Positions 34,204-43,702 of a DNA stretch of 59,245 nucleotides are shown here, one piece after another (position 1 is the stretch's first letter; every line of letters starts with the position of its first letter). Source of the stretch: Aminivibrio sp. Lineage in GTDB: Bacteria > Synergistota > Synergistia > Synergistales > Aminobacteriaceae. The position numbers were made by a program, and so were the translations under genes. The stretch is from NCBI RefSeq assembly GCF_016756745.1, contig NZ_JAESIH010000058.1:1-59245 (forward strand), in the 5' to 3' direction. Below the pieces are notes generated by a model. It saw only the letters and a list, made by a program, of their open reading frames with translations. It had not been told where the DNA came from and did no database searches.

Positions 34204-34579
34204 GTGAAACGAACGGGATGCGCTGGTCTTGATCTTCGTTTTGCGGGAGCCTGCTTCGGGCTTTCTTCCCCCGACGGGCAGCGGCATCTTGGTGAGGCCG
34301 TCCTCGGGAGCCTGACGAGGAAGGGCGGCGCCGTGGTGCTGAACGTGGCGTCGGAAGGTAGCACGGACACGATTTCCTTCAATGTGCGTGTTGAAAAGTC
34401 CGGGGGGGGGAGACATTCCCCGCTCTATCCTCACTTTCGAACGAATCGCCGACGACGACTGCAAGGCCCTCCTCAACGGCGCGGATCCCGTCTTCGGCCT
34501 GGAGAAGGATATGGACTCTCGGGACGGTACACTCTCTCGGCGGCCGACAGGGTCCGCCTGGGAAAAACAGCGGCGGTAA
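34204..34579 (+). pseudogene. Small unknown ORF interrupted at a G9 tract
   Basis: GTG at 34204 follows GAGGAGGAAG and opens a frame with typical codon use (LDLRFAGACFGL, GGAVVLNVASEGSTDTISF). At 34402-34410 there is a run of nine G. After it the original frame turns into arginine-rich nonsense and ends at 34671. The +1 frame continues with good codons (IPRSILTFERIADDDCKALL) to a stop at 34579. Eight G would give one 124-residue protein. It may be a decayed gene, a sequencing error or a phase-variable gene. I recognise no family. A small hairpin, GCGGGG-TTT-CCCCGC, lies between it and etfB. Confidence 0.45.
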
Positions 34580-34674
34580 ATTCGGAGAGATGCAGGCCGC
34601 GGGGTTTCCCCGCACTGCCTGCGGCAGGTCCCGCTCTTTTTCGGCGGATGAATTTTGACAGGAGGTTTTAGTAC

Positions 34675-35460
34675 GTGAAAATCGCAGTGCTGATCAAGCA
34701 GGTTCCCGATTCCGACGACGTGCGCATGGATCCCGAGACGGGGACCATGGTGCGGGAAGGGATGGGAGCCATCGTCAACCCTCTCGACCTGAACGCCCTC
34801 CAGGCCGCCCTCGATCTCCGGTCGTCGGCGGGCGGGGAGGTCACGGTGTTCACCATGGGGCCTCCCCGGGCCGATGAAGCCCTCAGGGAGTGCCTCTCCA
34901 TGGGGGCCGACAGGGGAGTGCTCCTCACCGACCGAGCCTTCGCGGGCAGCGATACCTGGGCCACCGCCAAGGTGCTTGCCGCGGCGGTGAAGAAAGCCGG
35001 GCCCTTCGACCTCGTCCTCGCGGGCGAGAAGGCCACCGACGGCGAGACGGGGCAGGTGGGCCCGGAGACGGCGGCGCTGCTGGGCATTCCCTTCAGCACC
35101 TACGTGAGTGCCGTCTCCCTTGCCGGCGGGGGAGTGGAGGTCGCCCGGACGGTGGAGGAGGGGATCCAGAGACAGTACCTGCCATTCCCCTGCCTGCTCA
35201 CGGTCCTCCACGCACTGAACGAGCCTTCCATGCCCACCCTTGCGGGAAAGAAGCGGGCCAGGCGGACGGAGATTCCCCTTGAGGGGATAGCCTCCATAGG
35301 GCTCTCTCCGGAAGAAACGGGGCTCGGGGGGTCGGCCACCCGGGTGGTGAAGATCTCCTACCCGACCATATCGAGAACGACGGAAATGTTCGACGAGAAG
35401 CGGATCGACGAGGGCATCGAGCGCCTCGTGGCCGTCCTCCGGGACATGGCGGTCATTTAG
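34675..35460 (+). CDS. etfB: Electron transfer flavoprotein beta subunit
   Basis: EtfB pairs with EtfA to carry electrons from flavoprotein dehydrogenases. The protein has 261 residues: KIAVLIKQVPDSDDVRMDP at the start, GAIVNPLDLNALQAALDLR, FTMGPPRADEALRECLSMGA and GEKATDGETGQVGPETAALL. The DGETGQVGP loop is the nucleotide-binding site; in this family its sequence separates AMP-binding from FAD-binding, bifurcating forms, and this version looks like the latter group. The start is GTG with AGGAGGT upstream. The order etfB-etfA-FAD oxidase is that of the Etf-lactate dehydrogenase operons of acetogens. Confidence 0.92.
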   Translation: MKIAVLIKQVPDSDDVRMDPETGTMVREGMGAIVNPLDLNALQAALDLRSSAGGEVTVFTMGPPRADEALRECLSMGADRGVLLTDRAFAGSDTWATAKVLAAAVKKAGPFDLVLAGEKATDGETGQVGPETAALLGIPFSTYVSAVSLAGGGVEVARTVEEGIQRQYLPFPCLLTVLHALNEPSMPTLAGKKRARRTEIPLEGIASIGLSPEETGLGGSATRVVKISYPTISRTTEMFDEKRIDEGIERLVAVLRDMAVI

Positions 35461-35472
35461 GGGGAACGGCAG

Positions 35473-36477
35473 ATGACGGAAAAACAGTTTTTCGTTCTCG
35501 GAGAGGTCCGGGACGGCCATATCCATTCCGTGACCTTCGAGCTGACGGGAAAAGCCGGGGATCTGGCGGATACCTGCGGCGGCACGGTGACGACGGTACT
35601 TCTTTCCGGCGGTCTCGCCGACGATCCGGAGGCCCTTCTCCGGGGCGGCGCGGACCGAGTGATGACGGTGGAGCACCCTTCCCTGTCCATGTTCAACCAG
35701 GAGGCGGAAGTGAAGGTGCTGGCCCATCTCCTGCGGCAGGAGGCCCCGGACGTGGTCCTCGCCCCTGCCACCACGTCGGGGCGGACCACCATGCCCGCCC
35801 TGGCCGCAGAGCTGGAGACGGGGCTGACCGCCGACTGCACAGGGCTGGAGATGGACCGGGAGACGGGACTGCTGCTCCAGACGCGGCCCGCCATCGGGGG
35901 CAACGTCATGGCCACGATCAAGACCCCCATGCGCCGTCCCCAGATGGCCACCGTCCGGCCCCGGACTTTCCGGGCTCGGGACCGGTCGAAGGCCGTGTCA
36001 AGAGGCGGAGTGGTCAGGCCGGAGATCCCTTCGGAGCTGTTCGGGTCAAGGGTGGTCAACCTCGGCTTTGAACGGGCGGAGGACGGCGGTTCCAACATCC
36101 AGGACCTCGACGTGGTGGTCTCCGGGGGCAAGGGGCTGAAGCGCCCCGAGAGCTTCCGGATGCTGGAGGAGCTGGCGGCCCTCCTCGGCGGAGGGGTGGG
36201 CGCCAGCAGGCCCGCCGTGGATGCCAAGTGGATGGGCTACCCCCACCAGGTGGGCCTCTCAGGCAAGGTGGTGGCGCCGAAGGTCTACATCGCCGCCGGC
36301 ATCTCCGGAGCGGTGCAGCACCTGGCGGGAATGCAGACAGCAGGCTACGTGGTGGCGGTGAACAGGGATCCTGACGCCTCCATCTTCCGGGTGGCCGATC
36401 TCGGACTCTGCGGCGACCTGTTCGACATTCTCCCCCGGCTCACGGAGCGGATCAGGAAAGAGGTGGGCGCGGAATGA
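35473..36477 (+). CDS. etfA: Electron transfer flavoprotein alpha subunit
   Basis: The protein has 334 residues. The N-terminal domain has VVLAPATTSGRTTMPALAAE and TGLTADCTGLEMD; the C-terminal FAD domain has VGLSGKVVAPKVYIAAGISG and the cofactor loop AVNRDPDASIFRVADLG. There is no N-terminal ferredoxin extension, unlike LctC of Acetobacterium woodii. It forms a dimer with EtfB. It starts 12 bases after etfB and overlaps the oxidase gene by four bases, so the three subunits should be made in equal amounts. Confidence 0.93.
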   Translation: MTEKQFFVLGEVRDGHIHSVTFELTGKAGDLADTCGGTVTTVLLSGGLADDPEALLRGGADRVMTVEHPSLSMFNQEAEVKVLAHLLRQEAPDVVLAPATTSGRTTMPALAAELETGLTADCTGLEMDRETGLLLQTRPAIGGNVMATIKTPMRRPQMATVRPRTFRARDRSKAVSRGGVVRPEIPSELFGSRVVNLGFERAEDGGSNIQDLDVVVSGGKGLKRPESFRMLEELAALLGGGVGASRPAVDAKWMGYPHQVGLSGKVVAPKVYIAAGISGAVQHLAGMQTAGYVVAVNRDPDASIFRVADLGLCGDLFDILPRLTERIRKEVGAE

Positions 36478-37913
36478 CCCCGGCGAACTATTCTCCCGTG
36501 ACGGAGCGGACCGTTCTGGACCTGACGGCCATAGTGGGAAAATCCAACGTGGCGGTGGACATGGAGAAGCGCATTGCCTACTCCTACGACGAAGTGCCCC
36601 GGTTCTCCTGGGACCGGGAGTATATCGCCGAGGCGGTAGTCTTCCCGGAGACCACGGAGCACGTGTCGGCTGTTCTGAAGTACGCCGACCGGCACCGCAT
36701 CCCCGTGACGCCCAGGGGGGCGGGCACGGGGCTTTCCGGCGGGGCCGTGCCCTTTGCCGGGGGGATTGTCCTTTCCTTCGAGAAGATGCGGCGGATCCTC
36801 GAGCTGGACAAAAAGAACCTCACCATCACCGTGGAGCCCGGGGTGGTGACCGCCGAAATCACGAAAGCGGCCCGGCAGGAGGGGCTGCTCTACGCGGGCG
36901 ACCCCTGCAGCGGCGACGCCTCGTTCATCGGCGGCAACGTGGCGGAAAACGCCGGGGGGAACAAGGTGGTGAAGTACGGCACCACGGGCAATTCCGTACT
37001 GGCCCTGGAAGCGGTGCTCCCCGACGGGACGGTCACCTGGTTCGGGGGGAAGCGCCGGAAGGACGCAACGGGGTACGACTTCGCCCATCTCATTGTGGGG
37101 TCCGAGGGGACTCTGGCGGTGGTGACGAAGATCATCCTCAAGCTCCTACCCCTGCCCGGCAAGGTGGTTGACCTCCTGGTCCCCTTCCCCGACGTGGCTT
37201 CGGCCATCGACTTCGCCCCCAGGATCCAGAGCGAGGGGAAGGTCATCCCGTCTTCCATCGAGTTCATGGACGGCAAGTCCATCCGGCTGGCGGAGCGGTT
37301 CCTCAACACGGCCCTCCCCTACGACGACGCCGGGGCTCATCTCGTCATCCAGCTCGAGGGGAACGACCCGAACGTGCTGGCGGACGACATGGAGCGCATC
37401 GGCGACTTGTGCCTGGCCCACGGGGCGCTGGAGGTCTTCGTGGCGGACAACAAGACCACCAGCGACAAACTCTGGAAAGCCCGGAAGTGCCTTGCCGAGG
37501 CCATCATGGCCTTTTACCCAAAGTACAGCCTGGAGGACCTGGTGGTGCCCACCAGCGAGATACCGAAGCTCATGACGGAGACCACCCGGCTCTGCGAAAA
37601 ATACAGCATCGAGGAGGCCAACTTCGGCCACGTGGGGGACGGGAACATGCACGTGAACCTCCTCTTCCCCGAGGAGCGGCCGGACTGGCACCACATCATC
37701 GACGCCCTTCTCGACGAACTCTACGACTTCACCGCCTCCATCGGCGGGACGCTGAGCGGAGAGCACGGCATCGGCCTCAAGCGGCAGAAGTACATGTGCC
37801 GGGTCATGGACGACGCCCAGATGGAGCTTATCAGACGGGTAAAGCTCGCCTTCGACCCTAACGAAATCCTGAACCCGGGAAAGATGATTTCCTGCCCCGG
37901 AAGAGGAGAATAG
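36474..37913 (+). CDS. FAD-linked 2-hydroxyacid (D-lactate/glycolate) dehydrogenase
   Basis: This 479-residue GlcD/LctD-type flavoprotein has an N-terminal PCMH-type FAD domain (TPRGAGTGLSGGAVPFAGG, IGGNVAENAGGNKVVKYG, GSEGTLAVVTKIIL) and a C-terminal FAD-oxidase domain with FGHVGDGNMHVNLLF and GEHGIGLKRQKYM. It oxidises a 2-hydroxyacid, most likely D-lactate, and hands electrons to EtfAB. If the Etf is bifurcating, this allows NAD reduction by lactate at the cost of reduced ferredoxin. Glycolate or 2-hydroxyglutarate are other possible substrates. Confidence 0.88.
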   Translation: MTPANYSPVTERTVLDLTAIVGKSNVAVDMEKRIAYSYDEVPRFSWDREYIAEAVVFPETTEHVSAVLKYADRHRIPVTPRGAGTGLSGGAVPFAGGIVLSFEKMRRILELDKKNLTITVEPGVVTAEITKAARQEGLLYAGDPCSGDASFIGGNVAENAGGNKVVKYGTTGNSVLALEAVLPDGTVTWFGGKRRKDATGYDFAHLIVGSEGTLAVVTKIILKLLPLPGKVVDLLVPFPDVASAIDFAPRIQSEGKVIPSSIEFMDGKSIRLAERFLNTALPYDDAGAHLVIQLEGNDPNVLADDMERIGDLCLAHGALEVFVADNKTTSDKLWKARKCLAEAIMAFYPKYSLEDLVVPTSEIPKLMTETTRLCEKYSIEEANFGHVGDGNMHVNLLFPEERPDWHHIIDALLDELYDFTASIGGTLSGEHGIGLKRQKYMCRVMDDAQMELIRRVKLAFDPNEILNPGKMISCPGRGE

Positions 37914-37920
37914 CAAACGA

Positions 37921-37950
37921 AAGGCGCCCCGGAAACGGGGCGCCTTTTCT
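37921..37950. terminator. Bidirectional terminator after the FAD oxidase gene
   Basis: AAGGCGCCCCG and CGGGGCGCCTT form a perfect 11-pair stem with a GAAA tetraloop, followed by TTCT. It separates the convergent oxidase and SNF2 genes. Confidence 0.85.
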
Positions 37951-40900
37951 ACTCTTCTCCCGTCCGGTTGTCCCGGATGAGGGCCGCCATCTCCTCCAGG
38001 GAGATCCGGGCCGCTCCCTCAGCCCCCTCCAGGAGGCTTTCCGCAAGTTCCCGCTTTATTCCGTGAAGGTCCACGATCTTTTCTTCCACCGTGTCCTTCG
38101 CCACGATCCGGTAGACGGTGACGGGGCGCTCCTGGCCGATGCGGTGGGCGCGGTCGGAGGCCTGGTCCTCCACGGCGGGGTTCCACCAGGGGTCCATGTG
38201 AATCACGTAGTCGGCTGCGGTAAGGTTCAGTCCCGTTCCCCCCGCCCGGAGGCTGATGAGAAAGCATTCCTTTTCTCCCGCCTGGAAGGAGGCGATCTGC
38301 CGCTCCCGCTCCCGGGACGGAGTGGAGCCGTCGAGGTAGGCGTAGGAAACCCCGAGCCCGTCGAGGTACCCCCGGATTATGGAGAGATGGTCCACGAACT
38401 GGCTGAAAACCAGGCAGCGGTGTCCCCCCGCCCTTAGTTCCTCCAGGATCTCGCCGAAGGCCTCGAGCCTGGAGGAGGGGAGTCCCCCCTTCTCCGGCAG
38501 GACGAGGGATGGGCTGCAGCAGGCCCTCCGGAGCCTCATGAGCTCGGCGAGGACCACGAACCGCTTGTCCCGTCCGTCTCCCCCGGATTCGATCTTTCCG
38601 GCCGCCTCCCTGCGGACGGCCTCGTAAACTGCCCGTTCCTCCCGGGTCATCTCCACCCTCAGGACGATCTCCGTCTTGGGCGGAAGCTCGCTGAGCACCT
38701 GGTCCTTGGTCCGCCGGAGGAGGAAGGGCCGGACGAGCTTTTTCAGCCGTGCCGCCGCCCCCTTGTTCCCGTACTTTTCGATGGGGACGGCGAAGCGCCT
38801 GGTAAAGCCGTCCAGGGAACCGAGCAGGCCGGGGTTGAGAAAGCGGAAGAGGTTCCACAACTCGCCGAGATTGTTTTCTACCGGCGTTCCCGTGGTGATG
38901 ACCCGGAAATCTCCCTGGAGCTTCATGGCGGCGGCGGACCTTTTCGTGCCGCTGTTCTTGATTGCCTGGGCCTCGTCGAGGACCACGGTATGCCACCGCA
39001 CCGACTCGAGGAGAGCCCCGTCGTGCTGGAGGAGACCGTAGCTGGCCGTCACCACGTCGTAGGGCTCCAAGTTCTCCAGAAGCTTCTTCCTGTCGCCGTT
39101 CCGGTACTCCTTTACCCTCAGGGAGGGAGCGAACCGGGCCGCCTCGGCCGCCCAGTTCGGACAGACCGACACGGGGGCCACCACCAGGGCGGGGCCCCCG
39201 GAGGCCCGGGAAAGGAGGGCGGCGAGGACCTGGACGGTCTTGCCGAGCCCCATGTCGTCCGCAAGGCAGGCCCCGGCTCCCCATGCTGCGAGCCTGAGCA
39301 TCCACCGGAACCCGTCGGCCTGGTAGTCCCGGAGCTCACCCCGGAAGGCGGCGGGAAGGTCCGGGTTCAGCCGTTCGGCCTCCGCTGCGAGAGCGAGCCT
39401 TCTGTGCCATTCGCCGTCACCGGAGAAATCCTCCGCCCCGGATGCGAACCGTTCCACCAGAGGAGCCGAGAGGGGGGAGAACCGGAGATCGTTTCCCTTC
39501 CAGTCCCCCGAGGCCTCCAGGTCCCAGAGGCTCCTGCGGAGTTCCTCGGTGAGGGCGAGGTATTCCCCGTTTCCGAGAGGCAGAAAGCGGCTTCCTCCTC
39601 CCGAGACCAAGCGGCAGGCCTCCCGGAGGGAGACCACCGTCTCCTCGTCCACCCGGATCTCCCCCGAAAGGGCGAACCAGTCCTTCACTGACCGGACCGA
39701 AGCCCTGACGGACGAGGCGCCCGCCTTTCCTCGGATTGTCAGCCGGTCTCCCCGGGGCCATTCGATCACGGCGCGTCCCCCGAGCTCTCCGGCCTGGAGG
39801 AGAAAGTCGAGGCAGAGTTCTGGGGAATCGAGGATCCACCGGTACTCGTCGGTCTGTTCTCCTTCCCCAAGGGCGGGGCAGAGCAACCGGACCTCGTCGG
39901 CCCTCCTGATCTCCTCCTCGAGGGAACGGAGAGTCTTCAGCCTCTTCCCTCCGGACAGGCCGAACACGGCTTTCCCTCCCACCCCCGGGCGGGAGACCGG
40001 CGTTCCCGGACCGAGAGGCCGGACGTAAAAGGCTGCGGTGAAGCCATCTCCCCCCGGAGCGAGCTGAATGAAGATCCGTTCGTCCGCCGGAACGCCGGGA
40101 AGATCCCCCGGACCGTCCAGTCCGGAACTCACGGGAACAAGGGGCGCCAGGGCCTCGAGGGTCCGAAGGACTTCGGTCTTCCCTTCCGTGGGAACGGGGA
40201 TCCCTTTCTCGCCCAGAATCCGGGCTATCTCCAGGTGTTTTTCCTCGAATACGACGGTACGGATCCGCTCCGGCCCTTCTTCGATCGCCACCAGCCCCTG
40301 GAAGGGACCCTCGGACGGATGGGGCGCCATGCGGAGGAGCACGCCGGACGGGAGGGTTTCGGTCTCCACAGCGGGAGGCTCGGCCACGATCTCCACCGGC
40401 CGTCCGTCGTCGGCCCGGACAACGGACGGGTGCCCGGCGAGAGCCTTCAGAACCTTGGCCTGGTCGAACTCGAACCACCGCTTGTAATACCATCCCTCGT
40501 AACCGCTCGTCTCCCTGACCGCCCCGGCGGCGGCCGTATCCTGGCGGGTCATCCAGTCCTCCCGGACGAGGTCGTTCCGAAGCCGTTTCAGGGCCACGGG
40601 CCGTCCCTTGCTCCAGTTTCCCGAGGGCTGCAGGACCTGCTCCAGGGGAGTGAAGGTGACGGACCGGATGATTCCTCCGTCGTCGCTCTCCCAGTCGGCT
40701 TCCCACAGCAGCCTCCTGGCCCGCTTCTCCTCGTTCCCTCCGGTCTCTCCGAGGGCCGACAGGGCTGAGAGGGCCAGCATCCAGTTTTCCCGGCGGGGGA
40801 GAATTTCGTGGAGGGGGAGATCCCTGGCGACAGGATTCTCCACCGGGAGGCCGAGAATCTCCCCGAGCTCCGTGACGAGGAGGTGCAGCCCTCCGTTTTC

Positions 40901-41464
40901 GAGAAGGCCGTCCAGGGCCTTTTCGAAAAGAGATCGGTATTCGTCCAGTCTTTCGGGGGCGCTCCAGGTGACGCAAAGGGCTACGAAAAAGAGGAAGGAA
41001 GGAGAATAGCCCTGCTTTTCCAGCACCTTTGGGGAATAGACGGAGAAGAAGGAGCCGCTTCCCTTTCCGGCCCTGTAGTCGGCGAGAAATCGGAAGAGGG
41101 CGTACAGCGGGGCGTAAGAGCTCTGTTCCACTCCGGCGGAGAACAGGGAGGATGCCTTCTTGAACTCCCCCCCGGCAAGGAGGAGCAGGGGGTGGAACAC
41201 TCCTGAAAAGGGCGCGTAACAGATTTTTCGGGAACGCTGTTCCTTCCGGAGGCGCTTCAGCCCCTGCTCAAAAAGGTCCAGGGCCTCTGCCCGCCGTCCG
41301 CCGAGGAAGGCGAGGATTCCCCGGACGGAGAAAACCTCCGGGGAGAGGATATCCCCGGAGACCATCTCTGCTGCCGCATCAAGTTTCCCGCTCAGGTACG
41401 CCGTCTCGGCCGCCCGGATGCGCAGTTCGTCCCCGGAAAGGCCCCGGCCGTTCTGTTCGGTCAC
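37949..41464 (-). CDS. Large SNF2/Rad54-like ATPase
   Basis: The protein has 1171 residues. The C-terminal 450 residues are a complete SNF2 motor: ADDMGLGKTVQVLAAL (Walker A), VTASYGLLQHDG, VVLDEAQAIKNSGTKRS, TGTPVENNLGELWNLFRFLN, LDGSTPSRERERQI, LRAGGTGLNLTAADYVIHMD and ASDRAHRIGQ. Such proteins translocate along double-stranded DNA to remodel protein-DNA complexes or stalled RNA polymerase. The ~700-residue N-terminal part has helical repeats in its first 200 residues and no recognised nuclease or zinc motif. It starts 15 bases after pdxA2 on the same strand and may share its transcript, though no functional link is apparent. Confidence 0.88.
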   Translation of the reverse strand: MTEQNGRGLSGDELRIRAAETAYLSGKLDAAAEMVSGDILSPEVFSVRGILAFLGGRRAEALDLFEQGLKRLRKEQRSRKICYAPFSGVFHPLLLLAGGEFKKASSLFSAGVEQSSYAPLYALFRFLADYRAGKGSGSFFSVYSPKVLEKQGYSPSFLFFVALCVTWSAPERLDEYRSLFEKALDGLLENGGLHLLVTELGEILGLPVENPVARDLPLHEILPRRENWMLALSALSALGETGGNEEKRARRLLWEADWESDDGGIIRSVTFTPLEQVLQPSGNWSKGRPVALKRLRNDLVREDWMTRQDTAAAGAVRETSGYEGWYYKRWFEFDQAKVLKALAGHPSVVRADDGRPVEIVAEPPAVETETLPSGVLLRMAPHPSEGPFQGLVAIEEGPERIRTVVFEEKHLEIARILGEKGIPVPTEGKTEVLRTLEALAPLVPVSSGLDGPGDLPGVPADERIFIQLAPGGDGFTAAFYVRPLGPGTPVSRPGVGGKAVFGLSGGKRLKTLRSLEEEIRRADEVRLLCPALGEGEQTDEYRWILDSPELCLDFLLQAGELGGRAVIEWPRGDRLTIRGKAGASSVRASVRSVKDWFALSGEIRVDEETVVSLREACRLVSGGGSRFLPLGNGEYLALTEELRRSLWDLEASGDWKGNDLRFSPLSAPLVERFASGAEDFSGDGEWHRRLALAAEAERLNPDLPAAFRGELRDYQADGFRWMLRLAAWGAGACLADDMGLGKTVQVLAALLSRASGGPALVVAPVSVCPNWAAEAARFAPSLRVKEYRNGDRKKLLENLEPYDVVTASYGLLQHDGALLESVRWHTVVLDEAQAIKNSGTKRSAAAMKLQGDFRVITTGTPVENNLGELWNLFRFLNPGLLGSLDGFTRRFAVPIEKYGNKGAAARLKKLVRPFLLRRTKDQVLSELPPKTEIVLRVEMTREERAVYEAVRREAAGKIESGGDGRDKRFVVLAELMRLRRACCSPSLVLPEKGGLPSSRLEAFGEILEELRAGGHRCLVFSQFVDHLSIIRGYLDGLGVSYAYLDGSTPSRERERQIASFQAGEKECFLISLRAGGTGLNLTAADYVIHMDPWWNPAVEDQASDRAHRIGQERPVTVYRIVAKDTVEEKIVDLHGIKRELAESLLEGAEGAARISLEEMAALIRDNRTGEE

Positions 41465-41479
41465 CGGCGCGGTCTCCTT

Positions 41480-42484
41480 TTAAAACGGCCTGTAGAGGGG
41501 GGCGATGCGGAAACAGGCGAGCATGGCTTCCTTCATGCTCACCGGATTGGCGATACCCTGCCAGGCGATGTCGAAGGCAGTGCCGTGATCTACCGAAGTC
41601 CGGATGAAGGGGAGCCCGAAAGTGACGCTTACCGTCCGGTAGAAATCATAGGTCTTGGAGGCGATGTGCCCCTGGTCGTGGTAGAGGGAGACCACCACGT
41701 CGTATTTTCCCTGGAGACCGAAGTAGAACACGCTGTCCGCCGGGACGGGACCCACCACGTTGATGCCCCGTTTCCGGGCTTCCTCCACGGCCGGCACGAG
41801 GTACCGGGCCTCCTCGTCGCCGAAGAGCCCGCCGTCGGAGGCGTGGGGGTTCAGGGCGGCCAGGGCGATGGTACCGGCGGGAAGGCCTATGGAGGCCAGG
41901 CATTTCGCCGCCGTTTCAATGGAATGGATCACGCCGTCCGTGGTCAGCCCATCGATGGCCTGTTTCAGCGAGAGGTGCCGGCTGTGGAAGAGGATGCGGA
42001 GCTTGTCCACCATGAACATGGTGTAGCTTTTCGTCACTCCGGACATTTCGGCGAGCATCTCCGTGTGCCCGATGTAGGGCTCCTTCGCCGCCTTCAGGGC
42101 TTCCTTGTTGATGGGGGTGGTGGCCACCCCCGCAGCCGCGCCGGACATGCAGAGTTCCACGGCTTTCCTGATGTAGGCCACCGACGCCTTCCCGGCCAGG
42201 GCGGACACTTTTCCCGCAGGAAGGGCCCCCAGGTCAGGGATCATGCCGAGATCCATCACGGGAAGTTCGTCAGGGGATCCTGAAATGCCGGAAGGTTCAT
42301 TCACTTTGCGGAGCGTCGCGGGAAGGGAGAGCTTTTCGCTCACCGCCTTCAGGACGGTGAGGTCGCCGATGAGGAGCGGCACGCCTTCTTTCCAGACGTC
42401 CGGGTCGGCTATGGCCCGAAGGGCGATTTCAGGGCCCACCCCTGCGGGGTCACCCATGGGTACCGCGATCACTGTAGGTTTCAT
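41480..42484 (-). CDS. pdxA2: 4-phospho-D-threonate/erythronate dehydrogenase, PdxA2 type
   Basis: The protein has 334 residues and is a PdxA-family dehydrogenase. Metal and substrate motifs are MGDPAGVGPEIALRAI, GHTEMLAEMSG, LNPHASDGGLFGDEE and YHDQGHIASK. YHDQGHIA, rather than the YHDQG-LP of vitamin B6 PdxA, and the neighbouring DUF1537 kinase point to oxidation and decarboxylation of 4-phospho-D-threonate or D-erythronate to dihydroxyacetone phosphate. The start at 42484 has AAGGAAAGGA upstream. It lies six bases after the kinase gene in the TRAP operon. Confidence 0.88.
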   Translation of the reverse strand: MKPTVIAVPMGDPAGVGPEIALRAIADPDVWKEGVPLLIGDLTVLKAVSEKLSLPATLRKVNEPSGISGSPDELPVMDLGMIPDLGALPAGKVSALAGKASVAYIRKAVELCMSGAAAGVATTPINKEALKAAKEPYIGHTEMLAEMSGVTKSYTMFMVDKLRILFHSRHLSLKQAIDGLTTDGVIHSIETAAKCLASIGLPAGTIALAALNPHASDGGLFGDEEARYLVPAVEEARKRGINVVGPVPADSVFYFGLQGKYDVVVSLYHDQGHIASKTYDFYRTVSVTFGLPFIRTSVDHGTAFDIAWQGIANPVSMKEAMLACFRIAPLYRPF

Positions 42485-42489
42485 TGCAA

Positions 42490-43698
42490 TCAAGTCCTTT
42501 CCTTTTTCAGCCACTGGACGGCCCTGTAGACGCCGTCCTCCTCGCCTATGAGGCCGCCCTTGGTCACCGCCGAGAGCCCGGCGAACTCCCCGTCGAGAAT
42601 CCGTCCGCCCATCATCAGGGGCTGGATCTCCTCTCCCGGAGCCAGGGATGCAGCGCCGGAACCCTCGAAAAACATGGCGGCGGTATCGCCTCCGGAGAGA
42701 AGTATACCGCATATTTTCCTTCCCAGTAACCGGAAGGCCTCCCGTCCGAGATCCGCGAGCACTGCCGCGGTAGTGTTCTCAGAGCCCCTGACGATCTCCG
42801 GGGAGGGGCGGATCAGCAGAAAATCCGCATTGTCCGGGAGGTCCGCAAGAAAGGCCCGAAGCCTCGGCAGGGCGTCCGCGGTCCGCTCGCCCGGCAGCAG
42901 GGTAAACCGGGCACAGCGCAGTTTTCCTTCCGTCCAGGCGATCTGCCGGGCTGTTTTTTCCGAGGTGCTTCCGATGATCGCCAGGACGGTCCCGGCATTC
43001 CTCCCGGGGAGTTTCCGGCCGAGGAAGGCGGCGGTAAAGGGGCCTGGGTCCACGGGAATGATCTCTGCCGCCACGGAGACGGCACCTTCGGCCAGGATCT
43101 CGATATCCTCAGCCGTCATGGCGTCCGCCGCCGCCACGCTGACCCTGTCGGAAACAAGGGCGGAGAGCGCTTCGGCGACGGCTTCGGGGCCCAGTTTCAC
43201 CGTTTCCATGGCGATGAGCCCGCAGGAAAATCTCCCGGAAAAATAGCCGGGGACGTAGCTTGACGACACGGGCCACATGGGGTCCCGGGCCACTTCGGTC
43301 CGCTCGAGGAGGGAGCCGCCGAGGAGATGGTAGCCTCCCACGGTGGTCCTCCCGGAGGCTGGGTAGGCGGGAACCACCAGGGCCAGGGCACCCGGTCTGG
43401 CGGAGAGGAGTTCCGCCGTCTCGTCGCAGAGGTGCCCCCTCAGGGTGGTATCGATCCGCTTCCCGATTCCCGTCGAAGGAGGCAGGAGAGCCGCGAACCG
43501 GCGGAAGATCTCTTTCGCCTCCGCCGGGGAGCGCCTACGGGTGTCGCAGTTGATCACCAGCGCCTCCCCGTCTTCCGGGACGGGGAGTTCCCCGGAGGGG
43601 CGGATGATCTGCCGGACGGAAAGCCCCCTGTCCTTCAGGAGGATGGACTGGACCGACGATCCCGTAAGGTCGTCGCAGAGGGCGGCAAAACTTCTCAT
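42490..43698 (-). CDS. dtnK: Four-carbon acid sugar kinase (DUF1537), D-threonate/D-erythronate kinase
   Basis: The protein has 402 residues. The N-terminal domain begins with FAALCDDLTGSSVQS, the DUF1537 acid-sugar site (DDLTG). The C-terminal nucleotide domain has ICGILLSGGDTAAMFFEG. This family phosphorylates the 4-hydroxyl of D-threonate or D-erythronate, giving the substrate of PdxA2. The specificity between these sugars cannot be read from sequence, so the symbol is provisional. It starts four bases after dctM. Confidence 0.85.
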   Translation of the reverse strand: MRSFAALCDDLTGSSVQSILLKDRGLSVRQIIRPSGELPVPEDGEALVINCDTRRRSPAEAKEIFRRFAALLPPSTGIGKRIDTTLRGHLCDETAELLSARPGALALVVPAYPASGRTTVGGYHLLGGSLLERTEVARDPMWPVSSSYVPGYFSGRFSCGLIAMETVKLGPEAVAEALSALVSDRVSVAAADAMTAEDIEILAEGAVSVAAEIIPVDPGPFTAAFLGRKLPGRNAGTVLAIIGSTSEKTARQIAWTEGKLRCARFTLLPGERTADALPRLRAFLADLPDNADFLLIRPSPEIVRGSENTTAAVLADLGREAFRLLGRKICGILLSGGDTAAMFFEGSGAASLAPGEEIQPLMMGGRILDGEFAGLSAVTKGGLIGEEDGVYRAVQWLKKERT

Positions 43699-43702
43699 GA
43701 TT

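Noticed and set aside
33934-35727. 597-codon open frame on the minus strand
   Set aside because: It covers etfB in antisense, has no ribosome site and no recognisable domain.
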